Positions 1-6,421 of a DNA stretch of 8,606 nucleotides are shown in pieces. The first letter of the stretch is position 1. Each line of letters begins with the position of its first letter. The notes beneath the pieces are model-generated. The model was given only the letters and a program-made list of their open reading frames with translations. It did not search any database and was not told the origin of the DNA. The DNA is from an uncultured Lachnospiraceae bacterium (GTDB lineage: Bacteria > Bacillota > Clostridia > Lachnospirales > Lachnospiraceae): positions 1-8,606 of the forward strand of contig CAJTXH010000118.1 of NCBI GenBank assembly GCA_910580005.1, read 5' to 3'. Made by a program: the position numbers and the translations under genes.

Positions 1-180
1 CTCTGACAGTTCAACAGCGTTCCATAAGGTGGCTCGGTCTGCATACTCTTTGGGCGCATTGGGTGGAAGAGTGATTTCACTGTGGACTAAATCTTCATGG
101 TATTTTGGTCGGTAAGTCTGCCCGTCATATTCGCTCACAAGAATACTCCTGCTGATATAGGACGCATTTCTGATACCTAA
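1..180 (-). pseudogene. MobA/MobL-type relaxase fragment, N-terminus missing, continues off the left edge
   Basis: The minus frame is open from a stop at 208-210 to the window edge. It contains SEYDGQTYRPKYHEDLVHSE followed by ITLPPNAPKEYADRATLWNA. This resembles the stretch of MobQ-class relaxases (MobA/MobL family) that reads roughly 'hSEilLPenAP..yaDRatLWNaVE'. In that family this block lies about 40-80 residues in, after an N-terminal strand and the catalytic tyrosine region. Here the frame has no upstream ATG and too little room for that N-terminus; only GTG (136-138) or rarer codons could start it. I read it as a 5'-truncated relaxase gene, a scar of a mobilizable element. An internal-start protein starting at GTG cannot be excluded. 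Base composition is visibly less AT-rich than the DNA that follows, consistent with foreign origin. Family assignment is from memory of the motif, not from a search. Confidence 0.65.
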
Positions 181-210
181 TTCTTTCTGTGATAAATTGA
201 TAGTTATTTA

Positions 211-254
211 AAATAAAAAGGACAGATAAGATTTAATTTCTTAATCCGTCCTTT
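211..254 (-). terminator. Intrinsic terminator for the minus-strand reading frame ending at 294
   Basis: Read on the minus strand, AAAGGACGGATTAAGA pairs across a short AT loop with TCTTATCTGTCCTTT (arms at 254-239 and 231-217), with one A/C mismatch and one bulge. The stem runs directly into TTTTTATTTT (217-210). Strong stem plus U-tract is the standard rho-independent pattern. It sits about 40 bases after the stop at 294-296, so it belongs to that gene. It shows that the fragment upstream was a real transcription-unit end. Confidence 0.75.
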
Positions 255-293
255 ACTGATATTTTCAAATATTTATTTTTTACAATGTTTAGC

Positions 294-524
294 TTAATAT
301 TTTATGGGTACAGTTGCTAATCCTGCTGTTATAATTATAATTAAAAAGGCAATAAAATCAAAATTTGCTGACAAGCGAAACAGCATACTCCCTAACAGGA
401 CTACGGCAAGTATTAAACTTGTGACAAGGAACACTCTCAAATATTTCCATGCATACGTTTTTCTTCTTTGGGAATCGGATTTTTTTGCAGTTTCAAAGTC
501 GGGTCCGTAGACAATCCAAATTTT
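294..524 (-). pseudogene. C-terminal remnant of an unknown membrane protein
   Basis: On the minus strand a frame without ATG is open from a stop at 525-527 to TAA at 294-296, 77 codons. It has a polar, basic start (YGPDFETAKKSDSQRRKTYA), then two hydrophobic segments, VFLVTSLILAVVLLGSMLF and IAFLIIIITAGLATVP, and ends IKY. That pattern is typical of a membrane protein tail and far more protein-like than the plus-strand frame opposite it (304-510), which I take as its shadow. A good intrinsic terminator follows at 211-254. The 5' part is missing exactly where the dead IS4-type transposase begins (541), so IS insertion or an associated deletion probably removed it. I do not recognise the family. 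A small intact protein using a rare start such as ATT is possible but less likely. Confidence 0.5.
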
Positions 525-540
525 TTAAAAATAAACGCTA

Positions 541-1279
541 TTATGCCCCATTTTTAGCAGGCTTAACAGAAATATAGCAGTAAGATTGGGCTTTCTTTCT
601 GAAATAATCCATTATTCTAGTACTTGTTTTAGAAAAAATCCGTTCAAAAGCGTACCCAACTGCATAAAAAACAAACTTTGGAATTTTATATATTCTTTTT
701 GAACATTCAAATATTTTATCCATAAGCGGGGCTCCATTATTTTCAGAATAGAATATTCCAAGATAACCAACTGCCAGGGTTGCAAATAAATCCAGGTTAC
801 GTATTGAATTTAATGACATGACACGTAAATCTTCCAGTTTAAACTGCTGCTTCTTAAATTTGAAATATTCTTCTATCCTCTACCTCATAAGATAAACTTT
901 TGTAACAATAATGCACAGCTTTTTCTTCTGGGATGTTTCCTGTATTTCCAGGTTCGTAAGCAGAAGTATTGGATTTTTCCCAAAACCATGCACTGCAACA
1001 AGGCGCTTTCACAAGCTGTATATAATTTTTCATTATATTTTCTTTGCCATTAAAAGAAGAAAGATTTTTTGACAGCCTGTCAGTTGTTTTTTTCAGGCTG
1101 GTATTTTCTTCAAGGGAACGTGCAATTTCACTTAAATGTACTTTATTGCTTTGCAGTATGCCATAAAGCATCTGGAGTATAAATTTTTTTGCTTGGCATT
1201 TCATGCCTTTTGAAATTTTTTGTGAAAAACCTGATAAATCCTCTTTTAATTTTCCTGCAAGTCTGTTATAATTAACCAT
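541..1279 (-). pseudogene. IS4-family transposase, inactivated by internal deletion, frameshift and nonsense codon
   Basis: The N-terminal piece starts at ATG 1279 behind an AGGAG site and reads as a transposase N-domain for about 91 residues (LSEIARSLEENTSLKKTTDR, then NLSSFNGKENIMKNYIQLV). At about 1003-1010 homology jumps to another frame, which continues LVAVHGFGKNPILLLTNLE, then VTKVYLMR, TAG at 880-882, RIEEYFKFKKQQFKLEDLRV, and SIRNLDLFATLAVGYLG to TAA at 541-543. The second piece holds the IS4 signature Y-x2-R-x3-E-x6-K, with TAG replacing what is normally Trp. The roughly 200 residues between the pieces, which carry the two catalytic aspartates of the DDE triad, are absent. The product cannot be functional. 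I could not find convincing terminal inverted repeats, so the element's exact ends are unknown. It is a relic of an insertion next to the operon at 1538-6012. Confidence 0.85.
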
Positions 1280-1318
1280 GCAAAAACACTCCTTTGTTAA
1301 ATTTTTTGTCGTGATTAA

Positions 1319-1327
1319 ATTATAACA
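1319..1327 (-). promoter_or_regulatory. Possible extended -10 box of the IS transposase
   Basis: The minus strand reads TGTTATAAT (1327-1319), a consensus extended -10 element about 40 bases upstream of the transposase ATG at 1279 and its AGGAG site. No good -35 is visible 17 bases further up. It is likely the relic's own promoter and points away from the operon promoter at 1449-1477. Confidence 0.4.
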
Positions 1328-1448
1328 TTTTTTGGTGTGTTTTTGCTTTTTTTGAAATATTTTTTATGAATAAAAGTTTTATACTTATTATATTCTGGCT
1401 TAAATTACATTTGTAATTAAAAAATGGGGAAACTCAAAATTATAGATA

Positions 1449-1477
1449 TTGATTTATAAAATAAACAACCGTATAAT
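1449..1477 (+). promoter_or_regulatory. Sigma-A promoter of the acyltransferase operon
   Basis: TTGATT (1449-1454), a 17-base spacer and a perfect TATAAT (1472-1477). Transcription would start near 1484, leaving a leader of about 54 bases before the ATG at 1538. This placement argues against translation from the in-frame ATG at 1484, which would sit at the 5' end of the transcript with no ribosome binding site. No operator-like repeat is obvious around it. Confidence 0.8.
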
Positions 1478-1537
1478 ATAAAGTTGTATACTATTAAAAA
1501 ATCCAGTAACATTTCTGGAAGACAGGAGTTAATACAT

Positions 1538-2146
1538 ATGGATAAACTAGACAAAACATCAAATAAAAACAATTCACGCCTTATTATTATAATTATAATG
1601 GCACTTCTTTTAACTTCTATTGCTGCATGGGCAGTTATAAAGTCTGTATCTGGCATTAACAGCACTGGCAGTAATGATAACGCTGCCACTGGCAATACTG
1701 TAAATGCTAGTCCTGCATACACACCCGGCAGTACAAAATCTCCAGACAGCACTAGCAATGGCGGGCAGGTTGACATGGACAGACTTGCCAAAGATATTTT
1801 ATCAAAAACCCAATTTGAAACAGAATTAAAACAAATAGACAAAACAGTTGCGGAAGGGCTTATTAATATTTCTGAGGGCTCAGAAATGCAGTTATATATG
1901 GGAAATGGCAATTATTCCGATGAATTAATACTTATTACTGCCAAAGACAAAGAAAGTGCAGAAACAGACCAGGAAACAGTTGTACAATACCTGAAAGATA
2001 TGAGGAAATCTTTTGAAGCATATATACCTGACCAGGCAAAAAAAATTTCAGATGCATTTAACCTGAGAAGCGGATGTTATGTAGTTGTATGTGTAACAAA
2101 TGATATTGATACTGCTAAAGAAATAATTATGGCAGCTTTTGAATAG
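1538..2146 (+). CDS. Membrane-anchored DUF4358 domain protein
   Basis: First gene of the operon, 202 residues. Start chosen at ATG 1538 because AGGAG (1524-1528) lies 9 bases upstream; an in-frame ATG at 1484 coincides with the predicted transcription start and lacks a ribosome site. Residues 1-14 are basic and polar, 15-36 form one hydrophobic segment (LIIIIIMALLLTSIAAWAVI), and 38-78 are a Ser/Thr/Gly/Asn/Pro-rich linker. From about 79 to the end is a compact alpha/beta domain with the pattern I associate with DUF4358: an opening 'la..Il....fe.eL..id', a central Asp/Glu-rich helix, then SGCYVVVCVTNDIDTAKEII at the C-terminus. The expected topology is N-in with the domain outside. DUF4358 has no established biochemical function; these proteins tend to sit beside MBOAT and DHHW genes, as here. 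Nothing suggests catalytic residues, so a structural or substrate-presenting role is a guess. The gene ends 10 bases before the next. Confidence 0.85.
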   Translation: MDKLDKTSNKNNSRLIIIIIMALLLTSIAAWAVIKSVSGINSTGSNDNAATGNTVNASPAYTPGSTKSPDSTSNGGQVDMDRLAKDILSKTQFETELKQIDKTVAEGLINISEGSEMQLYMGNGNYSDELILITAKDKESAETDQETVVQYLKDMRKSFEAYIPDQAKKISDAFNLRSGCYVVVCVTNDIDTAKEIIMAAFE

Positions 2147-2156
2147 GGGTGTATAA

Positions 2157-3314
2157 ATGAAAACCAGATATACAGCCAAAGCATTACTAATATATTTCCT
2201 GGCTGGAATACTGCTGTCTGGATGTGCTTTTCCAGGCAGCATCCAGCCCCCGTCTAAGGGTGAAATTATAATATCAGATAAACTAAAAGATAAAAATACC
2301 AGTACAGGTACACCTGCCCAAAAAGATATTAATATAGTAAAACTTCCAGAAGAAAATGTAAACATTAAAGAAAACAATGATTTTGAAGAAATATATTCAA
2401 AGGGCGAAACTTCAGCATTTCCATCAGGAATAGTTATATCTGGTAATGCAGCATATGAACAGTATACCTATATAGATAGCATTGCTAGCAGATATGCCAG
2501 GATAACAAGCAAAATAGCAGATAAACTTAAAGACAAGACAGATGTATATAATATCGTTATACCAACAAGCATTGGCATAACATTTCCTGATAACCAGAAA
2601 AATACATCTGGTTCTTCAGACCAGAAAAAATCACTACAAAAAATTGCTGGCAAAATGTCTGGAAATGTTAAATTTGTACCACTATATAACGAAATGATGA
2701 ACCACAGGAAAGAATATATTTATTTCAGGACTGACCACCACTGGACTGCCAAGGGTGCTTATTACGCATACAATGCATTTTGCAAAGCCAGGCATATAAT
2801 GCCTATAAACCTAGGAGATTTTAAAAAAGTATCATTTGGCAGTTTTACTGGTTCTTTTTATAAAGACACACACCAGAACCCTGCACTAAAAAAAGACACA
2901 CTTTATGCATACTATCCTGCTGGATGCCAGGATGACAGCATTTCATTAAAATATACGAATAAAGACGGTGTACAAGTTACAGGCAGTTTAATTGAAGATG
3001 CATCTGGTTATGGTGAAAGTCTGAAATACTCTGCATTTATAGATGGTGATAACCCTTATACCATTATAGAAAATAATTTATTAAAAGATAATTCCTCTTG
3101 CATTGTAGTTAAAGAATCTTTTGGCAATGCCCTAATTCCATTTCTTGTAAACCATTACCAGAAAATATATGTTATTGATTACAGGTACTGGGATGGAGAT
3201 ATTATTAAACTTGCAGAGGAAAAACAGGCTGGTGATATAATTATTATTAATAATATTTCAATGACAAGAAATTTATACCAGGTTGGTAAAATGGAATTAC
3301 TGGCGGAAGGTTAG
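2157..3314 (+). CDS. DHHW-family (AlgX/AlgJ-like SGNH) lipoprotein
   Basis: Predicted surface lipoprotein of 385 residues: basic start, hydrophobic stretch 9-20 and lipobox LLSGC, with lipidated Cys23. Residues 24-85 are a polar tether. The domain (about 88-380) includes an early SGNAAY strand (95-100), VYNIVIPTSIGITFP (130-144), the family hallmark YFRTDHHWTAKGAY (189-202; TDHHW at 192-196) and IVVKESFGNALIPF (316-329). In AlgX/AlgJ-type enzymes the Asp and second His of the TDHHW motif and the Ser of the late 'DSF/ESF' motif form the catalytic triad, so D193, H195 and S321 are the candidates here. All are present. The predicted role is transfer or handling of acyl groups on a cell-surface glycan together with the MBOAT encoded next. 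AGGGGTG lies just upstream of the ATG. Unlike the second DHHW protein (4885-6012), it lacks the N-terminal ENRYL..DQFF.RD region. The acceptor polymer is unknown. Confidence 0.88.
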   Translation: MKTRYTAKALLIYFLAGILLSGCAFPGSIQPPSKGEIIISDKLKDKNTSTGTPAQKDINIVKLPEENVNIKENNDFEEIYSKGETSAFPSGIVISGNAAYEQYTYIDSIASRYARITSKIADKLKDKTDVYNIVIPTSIGITFPDNQKNTSGSSDQKKSLQKIAGKMSGNVKFVPLYNEMMNHRKEYIYFRTDHHWTAKGAYYAYNAFCKARHIMPINLGDFKKVSFGSFTGSFYKDTHQNPALKKDTLYAYYPAGCQDDSISLKYTNKDGVQVTGSLIEDASGYGESLKYSAFIDGDNPYTIIENNLLKDNSSCIVVKESFGNALIPFLVNHYQKIYVIDYRYWDGDIIKLAEEKQAGDIIIINNISMTRNLYQVGKMELLAEG

Positions 3315-3350
3315 GTTTATTTATACCGCCAAAAACAGCAGGAGGAAAAA

Positions 3351-4763
3351 ATGATATTCAGCAGTATAATTTTTTTATGTGTATTTATGCCAGTAGTGTT
3401 TATTGCATATTACCTGTGCCCTGCCAAATCAAGAAACCTGCTTCTGCTTCTGTCAAGCCTGGTTTTCTATGCATGGGGAGAACCAGGCTATATACTTGTA
3501 ATGGTTTCCTCCATAATTATTAATTACCTGGCTGGCAGACTGGTTTCAATGTATAAAGAAAATCTTATGCCAGTTAAGGCTAAAGCTGTATTTATAATTT
3601 CCATAATTTTAAATATATGCATATTATTCTTTTTTAAATATACAGGTTTCTTTATACAGATAATAAACAATACAGGATTTACCAAAATTCCACTTATAGA
3701 TATTGCACTGCCAATAGGTATTTCCTTCTACACTTTCCAGACAATGTCATATATAGCTGATGTGTATACAGGCACTACAAAGGTCCAGAAAAACCTGGTA
3801 AACTTTGCAATGTATGTAAGTATGTTCCCACAGCTTATAGCAGGGCCGGTTGTAAGATATGGACAGGTTGAAGAAGAAATACATTCAAGAAAACTTTCAA
3901 TTGAAGATACTGCCCTTGGCATCCAGAAATTTATAACAGGACTTGGCAAAAAAGTTATATTTGCAAACCAGGCAGGTGCATTATGGAAGGAAATATCTGA
4001 TGTACCAGCATCTGAAAACAGTATACTGCTTGCATGGCTTGGTGCAATAGCATACACATTCCAGATATATTTTGACTTCTCAGGGTATTCCGATATGGCT
4101 GCCAGTATGGGGCAGATGCTTGGATTTACCTTTCCAGCAAACTTTAACTACCCTTACCAGTCAAAAAGTATTACAGAATTTTGGAGAAGGTGGCATATTT
4201 CATTAAGCACATGGTTTAAGGAATATGTATATATTCCACTTGGCGGAAGCAGAAAAGGATTTGCCAGGCAGGCTTTAAACTTATTTATAGTGTGGGCACT
4301 CACAGGGCTATGGCATGGAGCCTCCTGGAACTTTGTAATATGGGGCATATACTTCTTTGTACTTTTATTAATAGAAAAATGCTTCTTATTAAAATTCCTG
4401 GAAAAAATCCCTAAGGCCCTCAGCCATATATATGCATTATTTTTTATAATTACTGGATGGGTAATTTTCGCATGTGGTGATATAACCCAGCCTGTTACTT
4501 ATATAAAATCGCTTGCAGGCATTAATGTGCCATTTTTTAATAACTATGCCATATATAAACTTTACACAAACATTTTACTATTACTAATAATGGCGGCTGC
4601 TTCAACAAAACTTCCAGTATATATATTTAACCGGCTAACAGCCAGGCTAAATGAAACCATATGTTTTTGGATTAAAGCAGCATTTACATTTATAATATTG
4701 ATAACCAGCATGGCACTTCTTATAAGCGAAAGTTATAATCCATTCTTATATTTCAGGTTTTGA
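3351..4763 (+). CDS. MBOAT-family membrane-bound O-acyltransferase (AlgI/DltB-like)
   Basis: Polytopic membrane protein of 470 residues, the usual AlgI/DltB size. AGGAGG (3340-3345) precedes the ATG by 5 bases. Family landmarks in order: FYAWGEPGY (39-47), LPIGISFYTFQTMSY (120-134), MFPQLIAGPVVRY (158-170), FDFSGYSDMA (241-250), FWRRWHISLSTWFKEYVYIP (277-296) and LTGLWHGASWNFVIWG (318-333). His282 and His322 are the two conserved histidines; the one in LWHG is the catalytic histidine of the family. MBOATs of this branch take an acyl group from a cytosolic carrier (acetyl-CoA for AlgI, D-Ala-DltC for DltB) and move it to an extracytoplasmic acceptor. No dltA/dltC-like gene lies nearby, so an acyl-CoA donor is more likely. 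The C-terminus SYNPFLYFRF is discussed as a separate finding. It sits between two DHHW proteins, the arrangement expected of a surface-glycan acylation machine. Confidence 0.95.
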   Translation: MIFSSIIFLCVFMPVVFIAYYLCPAKSRNLLLLLSSLVFYAWGEPGYILVMVSSIIINYLAGRLVSMYKENLMPVKAKAVFIISIILNICILFFFKYTGFFIQIINNTGFTKIPLIDIALPIGISFYTFQTMSYIADVYTGTTKVQKNLVNFAMYVSMFPQLIAGPVVRYGQVEEEIHSRKLSIEDTALGIQKFITGLGKKVIFANQAGALWKEISDVPASENSILLAWLGAIAYTFQIYFDFSGYSDMAASMGQMLGFTFPANFNYPYQSKSITEFWRRWHISLSTWFKEYVYIPLGGSRKGFARQALNLFIVWALTGLWHGASWNFVIWGIYFFVLLLIEKCFLLKFLEKIPKALSHIYALFFIITGWVIFACGDITQPVTYIKSLAGINVPFFNNYAIYKLYTNILLLLIMAAASTKLPVYIFNRLTARLNETICFWIKAAFTFIILITSMALLISESYNPFLYFRF

Positions 4764-4783
4764 CCTGTAATAAAATATTAAAT

Positions 4784-4818
4784 GCCTCCTGTTTTGAAAA
4801 CATGCAACACAGGCAGGC
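4784..4818 (+). other. Hairpin in the operon's longest gap
   Basis: GCCTCCTGT (4784-4792) pairs with ACAGGCAGGC (4809-4818) with one bulged C, around a 16-base loop. No U-tract follows, so it is not a standard terminator. The gap between the MBOAT stop and the next likely start is about 121 bases, against 10 and 36 elsewhere in the operon. The hairpin may tune message stability or the amount of the last gene made. A 20-codon frame (4782-4844) crosses it but has no ribosome binding site. Confidence 0.4.
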
Positions 4819-4884
4819 CAATATCAAACTTGCTATTTCATTAACGATTTGTGCCTGGGCAAAGCGAAAGGAATGTGGGCTATT

Positions 4885-6012
4885 ATGAAGAAAACATATA
4901 TAATATATTCTGCACTAATATTTATTATGCTTGCAGTACCTGGGCTTTTATTAATGGTACTGCCACAGCGTGAATATTCTGCCAATGAAAACAGGTATCT
5001 GGACAAACTTCCAGAAATAAATGCCAGCAAAATAATTTCTGGTGAATTCCAGGAAGAAGTCTCTAATGCATTTAATGACCAGTTTTTTATACGTGATTTT
5101 ATGGCAGGGCTGTCCACATCCTTTAAACAAGCCCTTGGATTTAAAGATATTGGAGGTGTATACATTGCCAAAGATAAATATTATATAGAAAAAATAACAG
5201 ACAATGATATTTCCAAAAACCAGCTTATAAAAAATCTTATGTATTTAAGCTATTTTACAGAAAAACAGCAGGCAGATGTATACACAATGTTCGTACCATC
5301 TCCTGGAACAATACTTAGTAGCAGGCTTCCAGCATTTGCACCTTTTTATAATGCAGATACTATTTATAACACTGCCAGTACAATACTTGGGACACAGGAA
5401 ATATTAGATTTGCGCAAAGTTTTAACCCCTGGAAGTAATGGCAGCAGGGATTTATATTTTAAAACAGACCACCACTGGACGCTTCCTGGTGCTTATGCCG
5501 CATATAAAGAATATTGTACAGTAGCCGGTTTAAAAGTACAGCCATATAATTCATTTAACCCTGAAAAAGCCAGCAGGAATTTTTATGGCACTCTCTATTC
5601 AAAAGCACCTGGCTTTACAACAGAACCCGACGATATATATGTAGTACAAACCAGCCTTACAGAGAATGCAGAAGTAATATGTGATGGTAAAAAGCAGACT
5701 GGCATATATAATAAAGAATACCTGGATAAAAAAGATAAATATGCCTGCTTCTTTGGAGGCAATTATGGCAGGACAGATATTAAAACAGGCAGTAATGCAA
5801 ACCGGAAACTTCTTGTATTAAAAGACTCTTTTGCTAACAGTTTTGTACCATTCTTACTTAATGATTATTCACATATAACAATGATTGATGCAAGGTACTA
5901 TAACAAATCATTGCTTGATATTGCATCATCAGAAAACTATAACCATATACTTATACTTTATGAAGCCAGCAATTTTGCCAATGACAAAAACTTATATAAA
6001 TTTATAAAATAG
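4885..6012 (+). CDS. DHHW-family (AlgJ/AlgX-like SGNH) membrane-anchored protein
   Basis: Last gene of the operon, 375 residues from ATG 4885, preceded by AAAGGA (4867-4872). In-frame TTG 4849 and ATG 4873 are possible earlier starts but have no well-placed ribosome site, and MKKTYIIYSALIFIMLAVPG makes a normal N-terminal signal/anchor (hydrophobic about 5-26). Then comes the classic DHHW opening: NENRYLDKLPE (34-44), SGEFQEEVSNAFNDQFFIRD (52-71), a GVYIAKDKYYIE strand (91-102), YTMFVPSP (133-140), YFKTDHHWTLPGAY (191-204; TDHHW at 194-198) and LLVLKDSFANSFVPFLL (309-325). D195, H197 and S315 match the triad positions of AlgX/AlgJ-type acetyltransferase/esterases. It should act outside the membrane, receiving acyl groups from the MBOAT or transferring them to the glycan. 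The upstream gap holds a weak hairpin. No terminator follows immediately; the first strong hairpin is at 6461-6493. Confidence 0.9.
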   Translation: MKKTYIIYSALIFIMLAVPGLLLMVLPQREYSANENRYLDKLPEINASKIISGEFQEEVSNAFNDQFFIRDFMAGLSTSFKQALGFKDIGGVYIAKDKYYIEKITDNDISKNQLIKNLMYLSYFTEKQQADVYTMFVPSPGTILSSRLPAFAPFYNADTIYNTASTILGTQEILDLRKVLTPGSNGSRDLYFKTDHHWTLPGAYAAYKEYCTVAGLKVQPYNSFNPEKASRNFYGTLYSKAPGFTTEPDDIYVVQTSLTENAEVICDGKKQTGIYNKEYLDKKDKYACFFGGNYGRTDIKTGSNANRKLLVLKDSFANSFVPFLLNDYSHITMIDARYYNKSLLDIASSENYNHILILYEASNFANDKNLYKFIK

Positions 6013-6151
6013 AAGACCTTTTATATATAAAAAAAGCTAATATGTACACTGACCTAATGAAAAACATATATAGATAAATGCTAAAAAAGACATAGTGCTA
6101 AATCCTAAAGACAGGAAAGCAGCGCTATTTGACAAAAACTAACGCTATTAG

Positions 6152-6322
6152 ATACTGTATAATTATTTTGAAAATAAATATACTATTAATAAAAGTAATG
6201 CTTTTAGAATTGATGCTGGTGTAAGTATGCAATGCACCCAGTTGGATAAAAAATTGAAAAAACTCCCAATTAAAGAAAAAAATAAGGCATTACATATATT
6301 AGAACCTATGACCATAAGATAG
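6152..6322 (+). pseudogene. Possible remnant of a small protein gene
   Basis: A 56-codon frame between stops (TAG 6149-6151 and TAG 6320-6322) reads YNYFENKYTINKSNAFRID, then VSMQCTQLDKKLKKLPIKEK and NKALHILEP. The lysine/leucine-rich amphipathic helix pattern looks protein-like, but there is no ATG at its beginning and no ribosome site before the internal ATG (31 codons). I do not recognise a family. It may be the tail of a decayed gene, or chance. Confidence 0.25.
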
Positions 6323-6375
6323 CAATCCAGATATGGACTGTCCCTTCTTTTTACATAGAAGATTAAAGGTTAAAA

Positions 6376-6421
6376 AATTTAAGTAAAATGTAAAGACTTT
6401 TTACTTAAATTATGTTATAAT
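6376..6421 (+). promoter_or_regulatory. 13-bp inverted repeat abutting an extended -10 box
   Basis: AATTTAAGTAAAA (6376-6388) and its exact complement TTTTACTTAAATT (6399-6411) are separated by 10 bases. Directly after comes TGTTATAAT (6413-6421... TG at 6414 region, TATAAT 6416-6421), an extended -10 element on the plus strand. The -35 position (6393-6398, AAGACT) is poor and lies in the repeat's loop. The layout resembles an operator overlapping a promoter. The only thing downstream on this strand is the hairpin at 6461-6493, so a promoter here would make a transcript of about 65-70 bases. Confidence 0.4.

Noticed and set aside
304..510. Plus-strand 68-codon frame
   Set aside because: It is antisense to the minus-strand membrane-protein remnant, which has better hydrophobic segments and a terminator; no ribosome site precedes the plus-strand ATG.
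1403..1418. AATTAC-ATTT-GTAATT hairpin before the operon promoter
   Set aside because: Only six AT-rich pairs, no U-tract after it on either strand and no gene end nearby; probably chance in AT-rich DNA.
1484..1537. Upstream in-frame ATG of the DUF4358 gene
   Set aside because: It coincides with the predicted transcription start and has no ribosome site; ATG 1538 has AGGAG 9 bases upstream and leads directly into the membrane anchor.
2036..2046. Run of eight A residues in the DUF4358 gene as a frameshift site
   Set aside because: The zero frame is full length and ends with the expected domain pattern; no shifted product or stimulatory structure is apparent.
3301..3331. TGGCGG...CCGCCA inverted repeat at the end of the first DHHW gene
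   Set aside because: Six pairs with a 19-base loop and no U-tract, followed at once by a strong ribosome site; not a terminator.
4782..4844. 20-codon frame between the MBOAT and second DHHW genes as a DltX-like microprotein
   Set aside because: No ribosome binding site, no transmembrane segment and no aromatic C-terminal motif.
6019..6032. TTTTATATATAAAA palindrome as operon terminator
   Set aside because: It contains no GC pair and would be too unstable; the hairpin at 6461-6493 is a better candidate.
6129..6163. TTGACA and TATAAT pair as a promoter
   Set aside because: Both boxes are perfect, but the spacer is 23 bases, far outside the usual 16-18, and no gene follows.
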